A DNA stretch of 64,000 nt from Branchiostoma floridae (GCF_000003815.2 NC_049990.1:7196770-7260769); one strand, 5' to 3'. Positions 37,301 through 48,200 are shown, numbered from the stretch's first letter. Notes: a model not told the origin generated them from the letters alone. Program-made: numbers and translations.

Positions 37301-39442
37301 AGTGTTGGGCTCCCGAAAATAGTTTCATCAGGTTGGTAGAATATAGGATGAAGGAGAATTCTTTGTACACAACCAGTGGGTACTTACATAGCTTACGTTT
37401 CGATGTCTCTCAGACACCTTCGTCAGAGCTTCTCAGTGTTGGGCTCTTTAAAGTACTGGGGGTTTGACGCTCAAAGCCTCCACATAGAGGGCGTTCTTGA
37501 CCTATTTGACACTGTCTTAAGTTTGTTTGATTTTTCTCTATTCCGTATTTGTTTACTTTAATTTGACGGCACAAAGCCAAGAAAATTATGTGGTGCCCGC
37601 ACCAGGTTCAAAATTAGAGTTTTGTTTTCAATCAAACGGGAATTTGATGGACTCCCTTGGAAACCCACTTTGGCAAAGCGGAAGGGACCACCCATTTGTT
37701 TTTGGATACTGAGTAAGTAAACGGTCCTGGGGTTTGGCCGCCCCCTCCTCTACATGAGTTGTGTGCGTAAATCAAATATCATGATTTACTACCCTTTCCA
37801 CCATGTCAACTGTAGTGATTGAGTGGGTACTAGTATACATGTGACAACGGGACGGGAAAATTCAAATTGGTCAGTTAGATGAATACCTTGAAAAATAACA
37901 CTGATTTGTGAATCATTCTGTGTCCAGAAGTAAAGAAAGAAGTGCCATGAAAAAGTTGTCACCAGATGCCTAATAAGCCTACTTTCGGAAGGAATGCAAT
38001 TCGCAATGCTTGCAAAATCATTGGATTCAGAAATTAAGAAACTGGAATTCTACAGTTTTCTATACTTGGCCTATGGTCTAAGACTATTGTAACCGGGCCA
38101 CCACCCTCGAATCTTTGGCTATCCTAGTTGCCAGACTGTTTCCGGGCCTACATAGGCCAGCTCTTTAGTCCTTTAGATCTAGGGCAAAATACCCCTAAGG
38201 AAATTTTCCCTAAGCTCCCATGGAAAGAACTTTTTAGACAGGCAAAAGTCGTGTTGTCCGGGCGGGGATAGAAGCAAGTACCGAAGAAACCCAGTCTGAA
38301 TTCCTAAGAGAGACTGTTGGTCAGGTTAGGTACTAGGCGTTAGCCTCTACCAGGCTCCAGAAAAATACCAGGCTCCAGAAAAATACTAGTAGTAGAAATT
38401 GGCCAAATATTGTACTCCTCGACCATGTAACTCCTCTGGCGTGTTTTCTGTCTTATTTGGCCAATTTCTACTATTTTCCCAGCGACCCGTGGAGCCTGCT
38501 GGTGGAGGTTACTAGTATTAGATAGGCGTTACTCTGATTACGGCGAAATGGGAGCGCAGGAGAAGTCTCCGAGCCGCGGGGCGCATCTGGATCCAGTTTT
38601 ATTTCTCCGTTTGATGCATGGTTCTGATTTGAAGCGGCGTACTTTCAATACCTCGCCTGGAATGTCTCAGCAAAACCGACCAAACCGACTCCACAGGACT
38701 AAAAAAAGCGCTGAAAAAGTCGTGTCCATTTTTTTATCGAACTTCCAGTGTTCATGGAGTGGAGCCATGACGTAAACCAGTCATCAGCAAACATTATGAG
38801 CTCATAAAATATATGTGTTTACGACGATATTGTGAAGTAAAGGAAAACGCAAAGCTTCTTTGGTTGAAGTATCACAACTCTCTTTTCTAAATAGATTCAA
38901 GGAAAAAACATTGACAATCACTACTAGAAGTCGCAAGACTTTCAGACGAGCCCGCTTCTTATTTGTCGCGTCTAGGACATGCTTGCAGTGTGACATAAGG
39001 TCGCAGTGTTATCTAACGCAGTTTGACTTGCCACTGTCAGGATTAGGGTACTTCCCTGTCTCAACAGACACGGCTTTACAACCTGAGCTACTACACCTAC
39101 GTGCGAAATCTGATAGTGATCGTTTTCAACCAGAGCGACGCAAAAAAACGCAATTTTTTCCTACCTTATCTGCTGGACAGAAAAGAAAAATAATTTGTGA
39201 CATATGGTCTTGGTTACCGCCTTACGACACTGGGCAAATCTCCAACACGCTGTAAATTTCCGTCCCAATCGTACGATAACCCATCACAGAGAACGGCATA
39301 AACTTGCCACAAGTTTGCAAAAAGCCACTCTATTCTAACACATCATAAAGTGGTAACTAAAAGGTCTTACCTCAGCTGCCGCCATGTAACACATCATTAG
39401 AACTGCTAGCGCACACGCGGCGCAAGTAACTCTGGAATCCAT
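16315..39442 (-). CDS. Secreted astacin-like pseudoprotease with kringle and sushi domains (3' incomplete)
   Basis: Thirteen minus-strand exons join with matching phases: 39442-39371, 29939-29862, 23630-23528, 22712-22574, 22253-22160, 21710-21595, 21157-21070, 20264-20132, 19691-19560, 19274-19106, 18765-18653, 17228-17016 and 16380-16315 (1516 nt, 505 codons so far). Exon 1 is a signal peptide (MDSRVTCAACALAVLMMCYM). Exon 2 is a short propeptide. Exon 3 has RVKRKAAKD, a furin-like site, then LWPQATVPYKFD, the standard start of mature astacin. Exons 4-8 match the astacin fold (TCVKFAES, SIMQWDDA Met-turn, YYDIKFVNKLYTC end). The zinc site is degenerate: HLLGSAMGLYPE stands where HExxHxxGxxHE is required, so only the first His remains. 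Exon 9 is a six-Cys EGF-like module. Exons 10-11 are one kringle (CYSNRGEKYQG, HNYCRNPD, RPWCYV). Exon 12 is a sushi/CCP domain. Exon 13 starts a second kringle (CYKGRGDTYRGQTSTTR). Exon 6 must end at GA|GTAGGT; one step later gives an in-frame TAG. A binding or scaffold role outside the cell is inferred. Confidence 0.85.
16740..16990. repeat. Tandem repeat of about 90-115 bp in the astacin-like gene
   Basis: AGTATTCAATC with a following GATTGAGACCCT recurs near 16784, 16879 and 16965. Each unit also holds an AACCATGAAT or GACCACGAAT stretch. The array abuts exon 12 and its last unit touches the donor region at 17015. Confidence 0.65.
20318..20540 (+). mobile_element. tRNA-derived SINE
   Basis: TAGTCCAGTGGTTAGCGC at 20325 is an A-box-like head and GAGTTTGATTCTGGC at 20365 is a B-box-like stretch about 40 bp later, the spacing of a polymerase III promoter. 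A tRNA-unrelated tail follows with short inverted sections (GGGGAATTTCCCC). It lies in the intron between exons 7 and 8 of the astacin-like gene. Confidence 0.6.
23790..23872 (-). mobile_element. tRNA-like SINE head, minus strand
   Basis: GGAGTTGGACCCATGGCGCT followed by CTAACTACTAGGCCATC resembles an inverted tRNA-derived head (B box, then A box). A degenerate SINE copy in intron 2 of the astacin-like gene. Confidence 0.4.
24895..25045 (-). mobile_element. tRNA-derived SINE, minus strand
   Basis: GAGGTTCGAACCAAGAACC is a palindromic B-box-like stretch, and AAGCGACCTTAATCACAAGACC sits where an inverted A-box head is expected. The preceding GGCGCCTTTCCCAAGGATAC tail is shared with the copy at 25395-25510 (GTGCCTTTCCCAAGGGCAC), which shows one family. 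Confidence 0.55.
25395..25510 (-). mobile_element. tRNA-derived SINE, minus strand
   Basis: Shares the CCTTTCCCAAGG tail with the element at 24895-25045. GATTTGAACCCAGGATC then GGGTTACGAACACCCTCCCG supply the inverted tRNA-like head. Noncoding. Confidence 0.55.
26000..26012 (-). promoter_or_regulatory. CTCF-like motif
   Basis: On the minus strand the sequence is CCGCCAGGGGGCAGCGCTA, very close to the core of the bilaterian CTCF consensus (CCxCxAGGGGGC). It lies in intron 2 of the astacin-like gene. Chance occurrence cannot be excluded. Confidence 0.4.
27037..27110. mobile_element. Minimal TA-flanked foldback element
   Basis: Arms of 28 bp begin TACAGTCAAACCTGTCTATA and end with the reverse complement, with one mismatch (AGTGGCC against AGCGGCC). 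Only about 18 bp of loop separates them. TA borders both ends. A weaker relative may lie at 27550-27770 (CCTGCCTATAGTGACCACC). Confidence 0.8.
29310..29635. mobile_element. Foldback repeat, family with copies at 18190-18560, 37076-37200 and 60830-61020
   Basis: CCGACCAACTCCCGACCAC is followed about 50 bp later by the inverted ATGGTCTGGGAAGGTCGGG. The same pair occurs at 60860 (GACCAACTCCCAACCAC ... GAAGGTCGGGAGG) and 37126. Shared CCAGTTTGAT/CAAAATT(C/T)ATAGT sequence ties in the copy at 18190. Noncoding dispersed family. Confidence 0.6.
30327..30485. mobile_element. MITE with TACAGTAG termini
   Basis: The left end TACAGTAGTGGAAGCCGCTT TATTGCAC mirrors the right end GTGCAATTAACTGGCTTCTA CTGTA. 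Internal sequence of about 100 bp is noncoding and includes a second GTGCAATTAG motif. Inside intron 1 of the astacin-like gene. Confidence 0.75.
33120..33350 (+). mobile_element. Dispersed repeat, inverted partner at 40738-40955
   Basis: Shared landmarks with the other copy (reverse-complemented) are GTCTCTACCAGA, AATAGGGG, AAGCCTAGTAGGA, TTGGCCTAG, GTGAACTGACCGGCCG, TCCAGCTGACA and TCTGCTTGGAGACTA. The two copies are about 7.5 kb apart in opposite orientation, one in intron 1 and one upstream of the astacin-like gene. Confidence 0.75.
35697..35822. mobile_element. Foldback element of the CCTGG family
   Basis: TATTCGCTTTGGTCCGCTCT and GTCGAAGGTCGCTACC mirror GGAAGCGACCTTCGGAAGCG and CACCAAAGCGAACAAGGCCG. 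Related half-elements occur near 43657 and 56835 (AGCCTGGA(A/G)TCCAG then TTGTTAGCGTT). Noncoding. Confidence 0.65.
38350..38502. mobile_element. MITE, copy 2 of the 13023-13198 family
   Basis: Shares AGTAGAAATTGGCCAAATA, GTTTTCTGTCTTATTTGGCC and AATTTCTACTATTTTCCCAG with copy 1, in the same inverted arrangement. Its left end is locally duplicated (CCAGGCTCCAGAAAAATA twice). It lies in intron 1 of the astacin-like gene, near the signal-peptide exon. Confidence 0.75.
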
Positions 39443-39831
39443 GACTCCTTTCTGCTAAAGTTCTACCAAGTCAAGTCTGTTCCAAGATCACGCGATGATC
39501 TGTACTTGCTCTTCCGAAGAGCTTGTAGAAACCTTTCCCGTCTGGTCCACAATCTTCGTTCCCGGTGTAATGATGGTAGTTGTGAGGGGGAAGGTTTGAG
39601 GGGTCCGCCTTCTCGTGTAAGGGCCGTGCCGAAGTGACCGAGCTACGGGGACGGGGCACACCTTCTCTCGCAGATGGAGGGAGAAAGATGACACCTTGGA
39701 GCCTGGCCAATCACGTGAGAGAAGCCTGACCTCTCCACAGTGGGAGACAACGGTCCTGCCAGCAGATTCAGCTGTAGGGAGAAGAAAGGCTCTCTTGGGG
39801 TTTTGAGCTCTTCTGGGGGTTTCAGGCATTA

Positions 39832-40036
39832 CTGTAAATGCATTTAAGTTAGCGGGGATTTAAATTCGAAGCGGGAAAAATGACTTTTCGCGGTGGTTTT
39901 AAGTTTGCGGTAACACCTTAGACTGCAGTGTAATACCATAATAGAGAGATGTTCGCGGTGGTTTTAAGTTCGCGGTGAAGTGGTCACCGCGCAAACCGCG
40001 AACATTAATCAACCACGAACATTTCTGCATTTACAG
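39832..40036. mobile_element. Foldback element with CTGTAAATGCA ends
   Basis: CTGTAAATGCA at 39832-39842 mirrors TGCATTTACAG at 40026-40036. The inside carries repeated TTCGCGGTGGTTTTAAGTT and GCGGTAA/CCGCGAAC stretches on both strands. It lies about 400 bp upstream of the astacin-like start codon, in its likely promoter region. Confidence 0.75.
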
Positions 40037-40321
40037 AAAATCTCAAGCAGATGTAAGGCACGGCTCATTGTCTTACATGTGTTTTGTGGAATTTTGGAGG
40101 CGAAAAGATAAAACGCAGATCATCTAAAAGGAAACCTACGTAAAACATGAATTTTTGATTTGAAAAACTCCTGATTTTAGCTCCCTTGGGGAAAAGGATA
40201 TTTTGCGAATCCTGGGCATTTGAAAATCTCTTCAATTTGTCAGAAATACATGGAAAGGGTACTAGTATACAGTATTATGCAAGGAGCTTTTATCAACGTT
40301 GATAAAAGCTCCTTGGTATAT

Positions 40322-40357
40322 GGTATTGTATTGTATTGTATTTTATTGTATTGTAAA
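40322..40357. repeat. TTGTA pentanucleotide microsatellite
   Basis: Seven near-perfect TATTG units with one TTTTA interruption. It directly follows a short palindrome (AAGGAGCTTTTATCAACG and its complement). Confidence 0.8.
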
Positions 40358-40737
40358 TCATATCAACTAAATCCCTTGGGAATCAGATAATTTGCATATT
40401 GCCAGCAGATTTTCACGCGCACAAAACGGTATCCGAAACAATGCAAGCTAGCGTTGCTAGAAGTCTGCGATCGAGGCTATGCTTTAGTACCGGCTACCAG
40501 GCTACCCTAAATCTGCGCAGCTGCTTGGAGATTGATTTATAATAGGTTAGCCTAGTTAGGTAGGTAGGTAGCCTAGTTACCGGCCGCGTCCACCGGCACG
40601 ACCTACTAACTGACTGAGACATATAAATCAAGACTTCAAACTTATCTGTCGTATTCTTGACTGGACAAGACACACACACAGTTTATGGAAGGCGCGACTG
40701 GTTCTTATTAGGATCCCCGCGGGCCGCCTCCTGTGCC

Positions 40738-40955
40738 AAGGACGAGGTCTGCTAGTCTCCAAGCAGACGTGTCAGCTGGATAAAAAAAAGAAAAGAACTT
40801 GGGCAAATAGGGAAACAAGTTGCAGTCTATCCGCCGGCCGGTCAGTTCACTCCTAGGCCAATAGACTCCTACTAGGCTTGTTGTCTTATAACCTGGCCCC
40901 TATTACCGATTCGGTCAGGCCGGAGTCCAGGTAGGATCTGGTAGAGACTAGTGGT
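40738..40955 (-). mobile_element. Dispersed repeat, inverted partner of 33120-33350
   Basis: The reverse complement shares the landmark blocks listed for the other copy, with scattered substitutions and a few indels, including a long A-rich tract (ATAAAAAAAAGAAAAG) where the partner is T-rich. Confidence 0.75.
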
Positions 40956-41023
40956 AGAGGCCTGCATGCCATTTAGGAATTTAGACAAGCTATTCTATTA
41001 AATCTTCCGTAATTTGTAGGAAA

Positions 41024-41087
41024 AGGAATTAGTAGCAATGTAGCTATTGAAAGAAAATGAATTCGTAGCAATGTAGCTATTGAAAGT
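41024..41087. repeat. 33-bp tandem duplication
   Basis: GTAGCAATGTAGCTATTGAA occurs twice, offset by 33 bp, with GAATTAG/GAATTCG before each copy. Small and noncoding. Confidence 0.8.
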
Positions 41088-44000
41088 TTGCGTAGCTGGC
41101 AACTCTACTCCTAAATTTATCGAAATGCGTTGTCGCCCCCCCCCCCATGCAGACCCCCTCAAGGACGTTCTAGGTCGCATGATCTCGTATGATGAAAGAT
41201 TTACTAGTTTGCAAAAAAAGGTCCACATTTTCTGCATCACGGTGTCAGAACGATTGTCTTTATGAAGCCTTTGACAACCTTAAGTTAAGAAATATGTTTA
41301 GTCTATATATCGCACATGTCATTCTTTGCAAGGTCAAAGTCAATGCTTTTCAGTCATCAGTATTTTTTAGTGTCCTAAACTCTTCTTCCAAAAACTTTTT
41401 TGATTCTCCATGCATTTTGCCGATTTCCTTTTATCACACTCTACACATCAATTCTTGTTTTTTTATCGCGGGAGTGTACAAAGAATGTATTGAGACCAGA
41501 CATAAATTTCAATTTATTGCTGGACATCGGAAAACATAGACATATTCGTATACAAAGGTCCCATTGGCCCATTAAAACTATTATTCAGAATTGCTACTCA
41601 ACAATTGATCTCAAGAGTCAAATTGGTGAAAGTCTGTAACTGAAAGAATTAGGTGTTAATGTTCGTCAGTCCTCACACTAGGGCGGATGTGCACAGACCT
41701 GAATTTCGGTCGTAAGCGTATAGCGGGAAAGTGCGTCTTGTGTCGTGTAGCTATTAAAGTACAGATTGTATAATTGCCATGAACAGGGATTTTGTGGTGT
41801 GAGATTGTAGGCAATTTTTATCTCACAATTTAGGGTAAATGTACTCACAATAGAATAGATGATATGGGGACATTTCCTGTAGGTTCATTCGTCATCATCA
41901 TCACTAGGAACGCGTTCATGGAACATATCTATTCTTACATTACTTACAATGTATCAAAAGACGTTTAACTCTTCTTATCAAGACCTACCCAGAAGCCTGG
42001 ACTACTGTACGAATATCACTGTCTCCAAGGTCAGGGCCAAGGTGATAAAGAACAAACGTCACTCCAGGCACATAACCTTAATGCAGACAAGACTCGCACG
42101 AAAGTACAGCTCTAGGCTTCACTAATAACTATCCTGGATGACGCACTGTTTCCACGGCCTACACAGGTCACATCCTCGACCAACATGCCCCAACGAAATT
42201 TTATAACTTTACCGATTTATGGGAAACGACTTTTCCATAACTGTGTTCTGCATCTGGGACGAGCTAACTGCCTATAACTTGTCTAGTCAACATGTAGAAG
42301 TTACCACATTCATGTGACGTCATCGGTACATCCTCCGCCAGGTTTTTATTGCATTTAACACCCCGGGTAGCCAATTGTAAAGCTTTCTGAACAACAGGTA
42401 GAGGATTGTCAAACAAGAAATCTTTTTTAAAAAGCTGTGCCTTGCCGCGTATTTTATGTTATTTTGGTAAGTTAGACTAGATTCTACGCTTAAAAATCCC
42501 GAGTTCCACATGTCGCCCCCCTCCCCCCTCATTATCATAATGTATGTCAGATGAATTATTGGTACATTAAACAGGTTTTGTAAAACTTTTTGACCCACAA
42601 TGAATATGCATTATATTTTATTACAAACTAAGTTCCTTCTGATGCAATTTGTGATATATCTTTATATAAACATGGTGAGTTAAAGCGTAGATTTGTTACG
42701 CTGGACCACATACAGTAACATGCGTCTAGAAGAGCGTTTTAATACTCGCCTGGAATGTACCCTTGTCTAACTAAGCCATGAAACTCGGCCGCGATTAGCC
42801 GCGAGTGAGCGAGCGAGCGATTAGCCGCGAGCGAGCGTGGTCCAGTGGATTGGCTTGCCTCCCTAATGTTTGTGTACCCTTAGGGGTCAACTACATATGA
42901 GTATGGTCATTGTATCGAATGGTCATTACTAATTTTGAACTGTCACCTTCCAGCAAAAAGAAGGGCCTTTGGAAGGGGCTTTGGAAGGGCTGGGTTAACA
43001 GGTCCGTCCATCCATGGATCCATGGAAGAAAGCTGGCGTAAAGCCTTGCCGGCGGCAAGGCAAAAAGCCAGCCAGTCAGGACGGAATTTCATCATCTGCC
43101 CGGAGAGTTCAAAACATATTGGTCATATATCAAGCATTGTATTGCACAATATTCCTGCCCCGCATGAAACATTGTACTTTGCCATATTGGTGTCCCTGAT
43201 CATTGTAGCTCGATGCTACAGCGATGAGACACAAAAATGGCGGCCAGCGCTCGTTGCTATGGTATTGCCATGATTGACAGAAGTTTGAAAACACTCCCGC
43301 TAACATATTAGATACATGATTTTTGCTTCTGTCCGGATCTGTGCCTAAGGCCCCGTCATTACCACGTATATCATACCCGAACAGAGTACAAAGTGACACC
43401 GAATTTAGCACTAACACTATGGTGGCCGCTGTTGAGGCTACACTAGGGATTTAGCTATATAACGCTATGGAGGTTGATGCTGAGGCTATGCGTGAGTCGT
43501 GACCACAGGCACGTCTTTCTCTGCGGGAAGGGTGCACAGCAAGGTGAGGGGATCATGCGCAGTAAGGGCGCTTGGAAACCGTACTTCATCTGCTGCTCAT
43601 TTTCGTCACTCGTTAACCTCTACAGCAGGCTCCGTCGCTGGGCCTCTTTGTAGCTAGCCTGGAATCCAGACTTGTTAGCGTTTGTTTACTTAAACTGTCG
43701 CTACCCGCGGTACAAGTCCTGATAAAGTCGCGACCAACTGTTGGACGTAGGCCAACGTTATTGACGAAGACTGGACTCTCAGGCTATCTCTTTGAGGATT
43801 TATTATGTGATCGATGCAATTGCCCAGAGGGCAGTTCCTTTGCATTCGGAAGGTCGGCAGTTCCTTCGACGGTCGGCGCATACAAAGTGGTACATACTAC
43901 TTTCCTTGCTTAGCACTCAGTACGTATAATACAGAGTATGCTAGTTGAACACACTCGATGACTAACCCTGTCCAGGGTGGCCCAAGGGCTATACAGAAAC

Positions 44001-47000
44001 GGAAACGGGCACTCGGCCCTAGTCGTGGAAAGGATTCTAACTTTCACACTTTACCAATTTCATGCACTGTTCACTGATTGTATTTAGTTTTTGAGAACGT
44101 TGAGCCGTCCCAGAGATTTTAGCAGCAGTGAGTCGCTTCTTGTTCTACCCCCTCCCCCTGACTCGTCCTAAGATGACCTAGCCTGGCTGTCATCCAGGGC
44201 TTTCCCTGGCTAGCCCCTCTGTTCTAGGGCCAACATGCTCCAAGAAAATGTTACCATAGAAACTCCTGAGTTCAACATCGACAGGCTTCTGAGAAAACAT
44301 TCTCCATGCATAGCAACATTACGTCACTCCTAGATTAAGAGATTGCATAATCATTGAAAACAGACATGGACCAAGAATAGCGCAGGCACCATTCCACCAT
44401 AGTTTAATCATGCTACTCTGGCTCTCCCTATGTGAAAACTTTGGATGATGGTACCCAGACTAGACAAATTTCCGTTTGATAGATAAATTAAACTACTTTC
44501 TGGGAGGAGATAACCCTTATTGTGTACAAATAGGTAAATATATCTAAGAATGTTTATAACTTAGATCCATATTTGCAAATAACACGCTAGACTCATGTTG
44601 AGTTATTCATATCTAATGTTATTCATATACACTTGTCTGTTTAGTTGTAGTAGGCCTTACAAAAATAGCTGTACTTTTGTTGTGTCAATAAAGATTTCTA
44701 ACCTACCGATTTAGGATCATTTAGTTTACCGGGACTCTCCTACACGCACTCGCCTTGTCAAGTACAGTAGCCCGAGTAAACTAAAGGACAATGTAGGATG
44801 GCACCAGACATACACTGTCAGAAATCTCTTTCGCGTACTCCCCCAAACCTGCAACACGAGGCTAACTAAGGTCAAAGCTGCAAGTGTGGCTGTACCATGG
44901 CATGTTTGTATCTACCACTCAGCTGAAGGCAGGTATAGTCGATGATGATAATGATGATAGTGGGTGTAGTAGATGTAAACATGTCGGGGACAGGGTCGAC
45001 AGCATCCGACGAGCGAGTGTCGTGCATTGCCACGCCCACCACCCGGAAAAGCCAGGCAATCTGGTATGGTACATATACTTTACGGAGTGAAGTCGCGTGA
45101 GAAATCGCAATTTGTCGTCTTCTCTCATATACCCAATTTGTAGCTTATCGAGTCCATCGAGGCTGGGAAACACGGTATCCGAGACTTGATCTGTCAAGAC
45201 TTCCTTGATCTTTTATCTGGCAGATAGAAGTCTTTCCTGGTCTCGTTTTTACCGTAAGACCGACTTTGACAACAGGAAACCAAAAAGGGCACAGTGGGCA
45301 TTTCCTATAGATCCATGGCGACTGATCATCGTCAAAAACGTTTATTGTTTTCTTGGAGACTACTTCATACGTCGCACAAATCAGACTGCTTCCAGTGCCC
45401 GTACTGGCGTACACAAGCCAGCTCGCCGGCCCGGCCAGGGCAAACATGCCGACAAGGAAACTTTTCCTAGTCCCTCAAGGCCGCCTGGATACCAGACCCC
45501 AGCCCGATATCAAGGCAACTCATGGCTTTTGTACTGAGATTTCTTAGCCACGGAGCCTAAGAAATGTCTTATTTAGGCCTAGGTACCATAGTTAATGTTC
45601 GTACCGATAGTCAATGCTGGTAATGACTGTACATTAGAGATCATCGGAGCGACCGCACACTATAATTGTACTTATAATCTTGTTGTAAGTTTGAAATTCT
45701 GTCATGCCATCATGGCGTAAATAATCAATTTTTCCATGATCCACTTGAAACATTTAGTCAAAAGGTATGTGTCTATTTTATAGTGGGACATTTTCCCGCT
45801 AAGTGTAGATAATGGTTTACCCTAGCGCAGCTGCCCTAGCGCCAACTTTTACATCCGAAACGGGTGATCAGAAACGGATGTTTTGTCCAAGGTCATTCTC
45901 CATCCATGTGAAAAGCCGTTTTTTTGTAGTGCGCATGCTTCTGTGACGTCAGGTTAATGCTAAATGTCAAGGTCGGCACAGACAAGGTCAAGGTCATGTT
46001 GGAAGACGAATGAAAATCGTAAGCCTATAAAAGCATGAACAGATTGTACTTATTCGAGCTCAACCACTGGGGAAGGCATACCGGCGAAACATGCAGACGG
46101 TTTCTTACGGGAACAATGAGGATCCAACAACGCTTTACACTAAACTCAGGAAGGCACCGGTTACGCTTCACGTAATCATGTGAAACTAGATATCTTTCCC
46201 TATGAATTACGGGAAATTAAAAGTAGCTTGTCTCCGGTTCACGAAAAGGGCATGTAGAGATCTGTAGACCCCCACTCACTCCCTGGCTCGTACCCGAGAC
46301 CACCGTGCCAACACTAACCAGTATGAACCGTGCCCTCGGAGTCGTGACCTTTTAACACTCCTTATCAAATCTCGACCGGAAGCTTTGCACAAACCGCAAC
46401 TAACCGCAACTATAAACGCAATTACGTTGGCCTCCCAATCACGTCCGGCAGACGGAGACACGCATGTAGGAGGTGGAGGTCATTGTCCTGACGCCCTGGG
46501 GTTATGAGTTATGGGTCCCTGCGGCTGCTCTCCAGGAGTTCACAGAACACTAGCCCACAATAGCAGGCTCTACAAGGCGGGCTTCTTTTTAATTTTAGAC
46601 TAGATCACTAGAACAAACTTTTTTTTCTTCTGATGGCTTCGAGGCGCGGCCACAAGGAATCGAGTGCAAACGAACGGATATGCCTTTAAAGCAAAAGAAT
46701 AACCAGTTCGTAGAGGCTATCAAGGTGACTAATGTCACAAATTGGAAAAAAAGACGGGCAGTTCACGAGCTGTCCTTTTTTGCACTTTCGGGCGTGAGAC
46801 CTACTTCGCCCCGTGGAACGCCCTGTGGCTACCAGGCTATATTTGGGCTCGGCAGGGTCCGTTTATTTTTAATCGGAGTTAAAATCAACCTTGGACCCGG
46901 CTACAAATAGACACCGTGATCTACCCGTGAGAACACCCAGAGGTACACCCGCGGTATCTGGCAGTCTTCCGGGACAAATTTGTGGCTTCGATCGGGGCCC

Positions 47001-47839
47001 GGCCGGGGCTACATCCAGGACAGGCATGGGCGCACTTGTGACCGAAGCATAAACAGTAGGGCTGACGTCAGAGTTGCGTTGCGCGGTAGAGGGCAAAAAA
47101 TGGGTGTGACTTAAAATCCTTGAAAATCCTTCTTTTCCTTGAAAATTTGTGCCCAATTTGTCTACTTTTTGAGTTAGAAGGGACAGGTAGGGCATAATAT
47201 TTCCTGTTTGGGTCAAAATTTGTTCAGTTTAGCAGTTTAGCTGGTGTCATGACAGGTTTTAGTTATAGGGTGCTACCGGTTGTATCAGGGGGGGAAAGGG
47301 GTCAAAGGTGAGGTTTCTTTCATAGACCGAGCTTTTCTCGGAGAATGAGCCGAACAACCCTCTGTTTTCTTTGAATGGTTATAAACTAGACCCAAGTGAC
47401 TTTCTGGTGGAGAAGAATTTTTAAGATTGAAATATGGGTTAGTACTTTTTTGAAGCCTTCATTCAGTGTATTTCAACATGCTTGTCAATGGGCAGCCCTA
47501 ACTTCGATGGCTGACCTAAATCGCGCTCATCAGTAAGTAACTTGTATGCAGAAATAAGCACGAAGACGTTAGGAATCAAAACATACAGTAAAATTGTATC
47601 TCCATATCTGTTTACGAGCGATGATACCATAATGCCTAATGCCGGGCCTTTTCCTATGTCAAAGGTCTTGAAAAATACTGGCTATGTCTTTCATACTTTT
47701 GAAACCTTATCAATAATTTCAGATAAAAAGAATGGCTCTCCCCCTTGCTGGATCTAGTTGGCATACTTCATATTGCTCACAGTTCTATTAATCGTGGGAT
47801 GCTCTAAATGCGATTTGGAACGGGTTGTTGACAGTGATT

Positions 47840-48200
47840 TCCGCCCGTTCCTGAACAACTTGCCACAAAACTGTTGACATTGCCATTTCAAGCAGCTACA
47901 TCTAGTATATTGCAGTACTAATGTAGTGTGTCAACGCATAATCATTAAGCCAAACATAAGCAGGGTCATCCGAGGGTGAGTGTTGAATAATCACGACGGG
48001 CCTCCCACGGGAACTGTTGACATTGTCATTATTTAATTGTTCCATTGCACTATATTGTATCATGGCAAACAAGCTTACTACAGTACAGTAGATCATTCAA
48101 ACACGCATTAACGAGGTTATGCGAGGTCATGGACTATCATATCCTGTAAGACTGTTGACATTATCACCATTTCCATTAAATTGCACTGTATTATTAGGAG
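47840..48200. repeat. Three degenerate repeats upstream of receptor A
   Basis: CTGTTGACAT occurs near 47871, 48014 and 48152, spaced 138-143 bp. Each is followed by a TGCCATTT- or TCACCATTT-like stretch and an ATTGCACTGTATT-type stretch. The same set is seen before receptor B. Confidence 0.6.

Larger units (their letters stand above)
29940..39370 (-). other. Intron 1 of the astacin-like gene
   Basis: A 9.4-kb intron between the signal-peptide exon and the propeptide exon. It is packed with short foldback elements (listed separately), CCTGGNNNCCAGG-core repeats, and poly-C/poly-G runs near 31797 and 36683. I found no further coding exon, although an extra propeptide exon of phase 0-0 could be hidden here. 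Confidence 0.7.
39443..45100. other. Intergenic region upstream of the astacin-like gene and receptor cluster
   Basis: No supported gene. It contains the foldback at 39832-40036, a TTGTA microsatellite near 40322-40357, the repeat copy at 40738-40955, a 33-bp tandem duplication at 41024-41087, a GCGA-rich patch near 42801-42842 and a YY1-like AAAATGGCGGC at 43234-43244. The plus-strand AATAAA near 44688 has no gene attached to it here. Confidence 0.6.

Noticed and set aside
42935-43273. 112-codon plus-strand open frame with an Arg/Gly-rich start
   Set aside because: Contains local repeats (GGAAGGGGCTTTGGAAGGG, CCATGGATCCATGG) and no domain; codon pattern is not coding-like after the first third.
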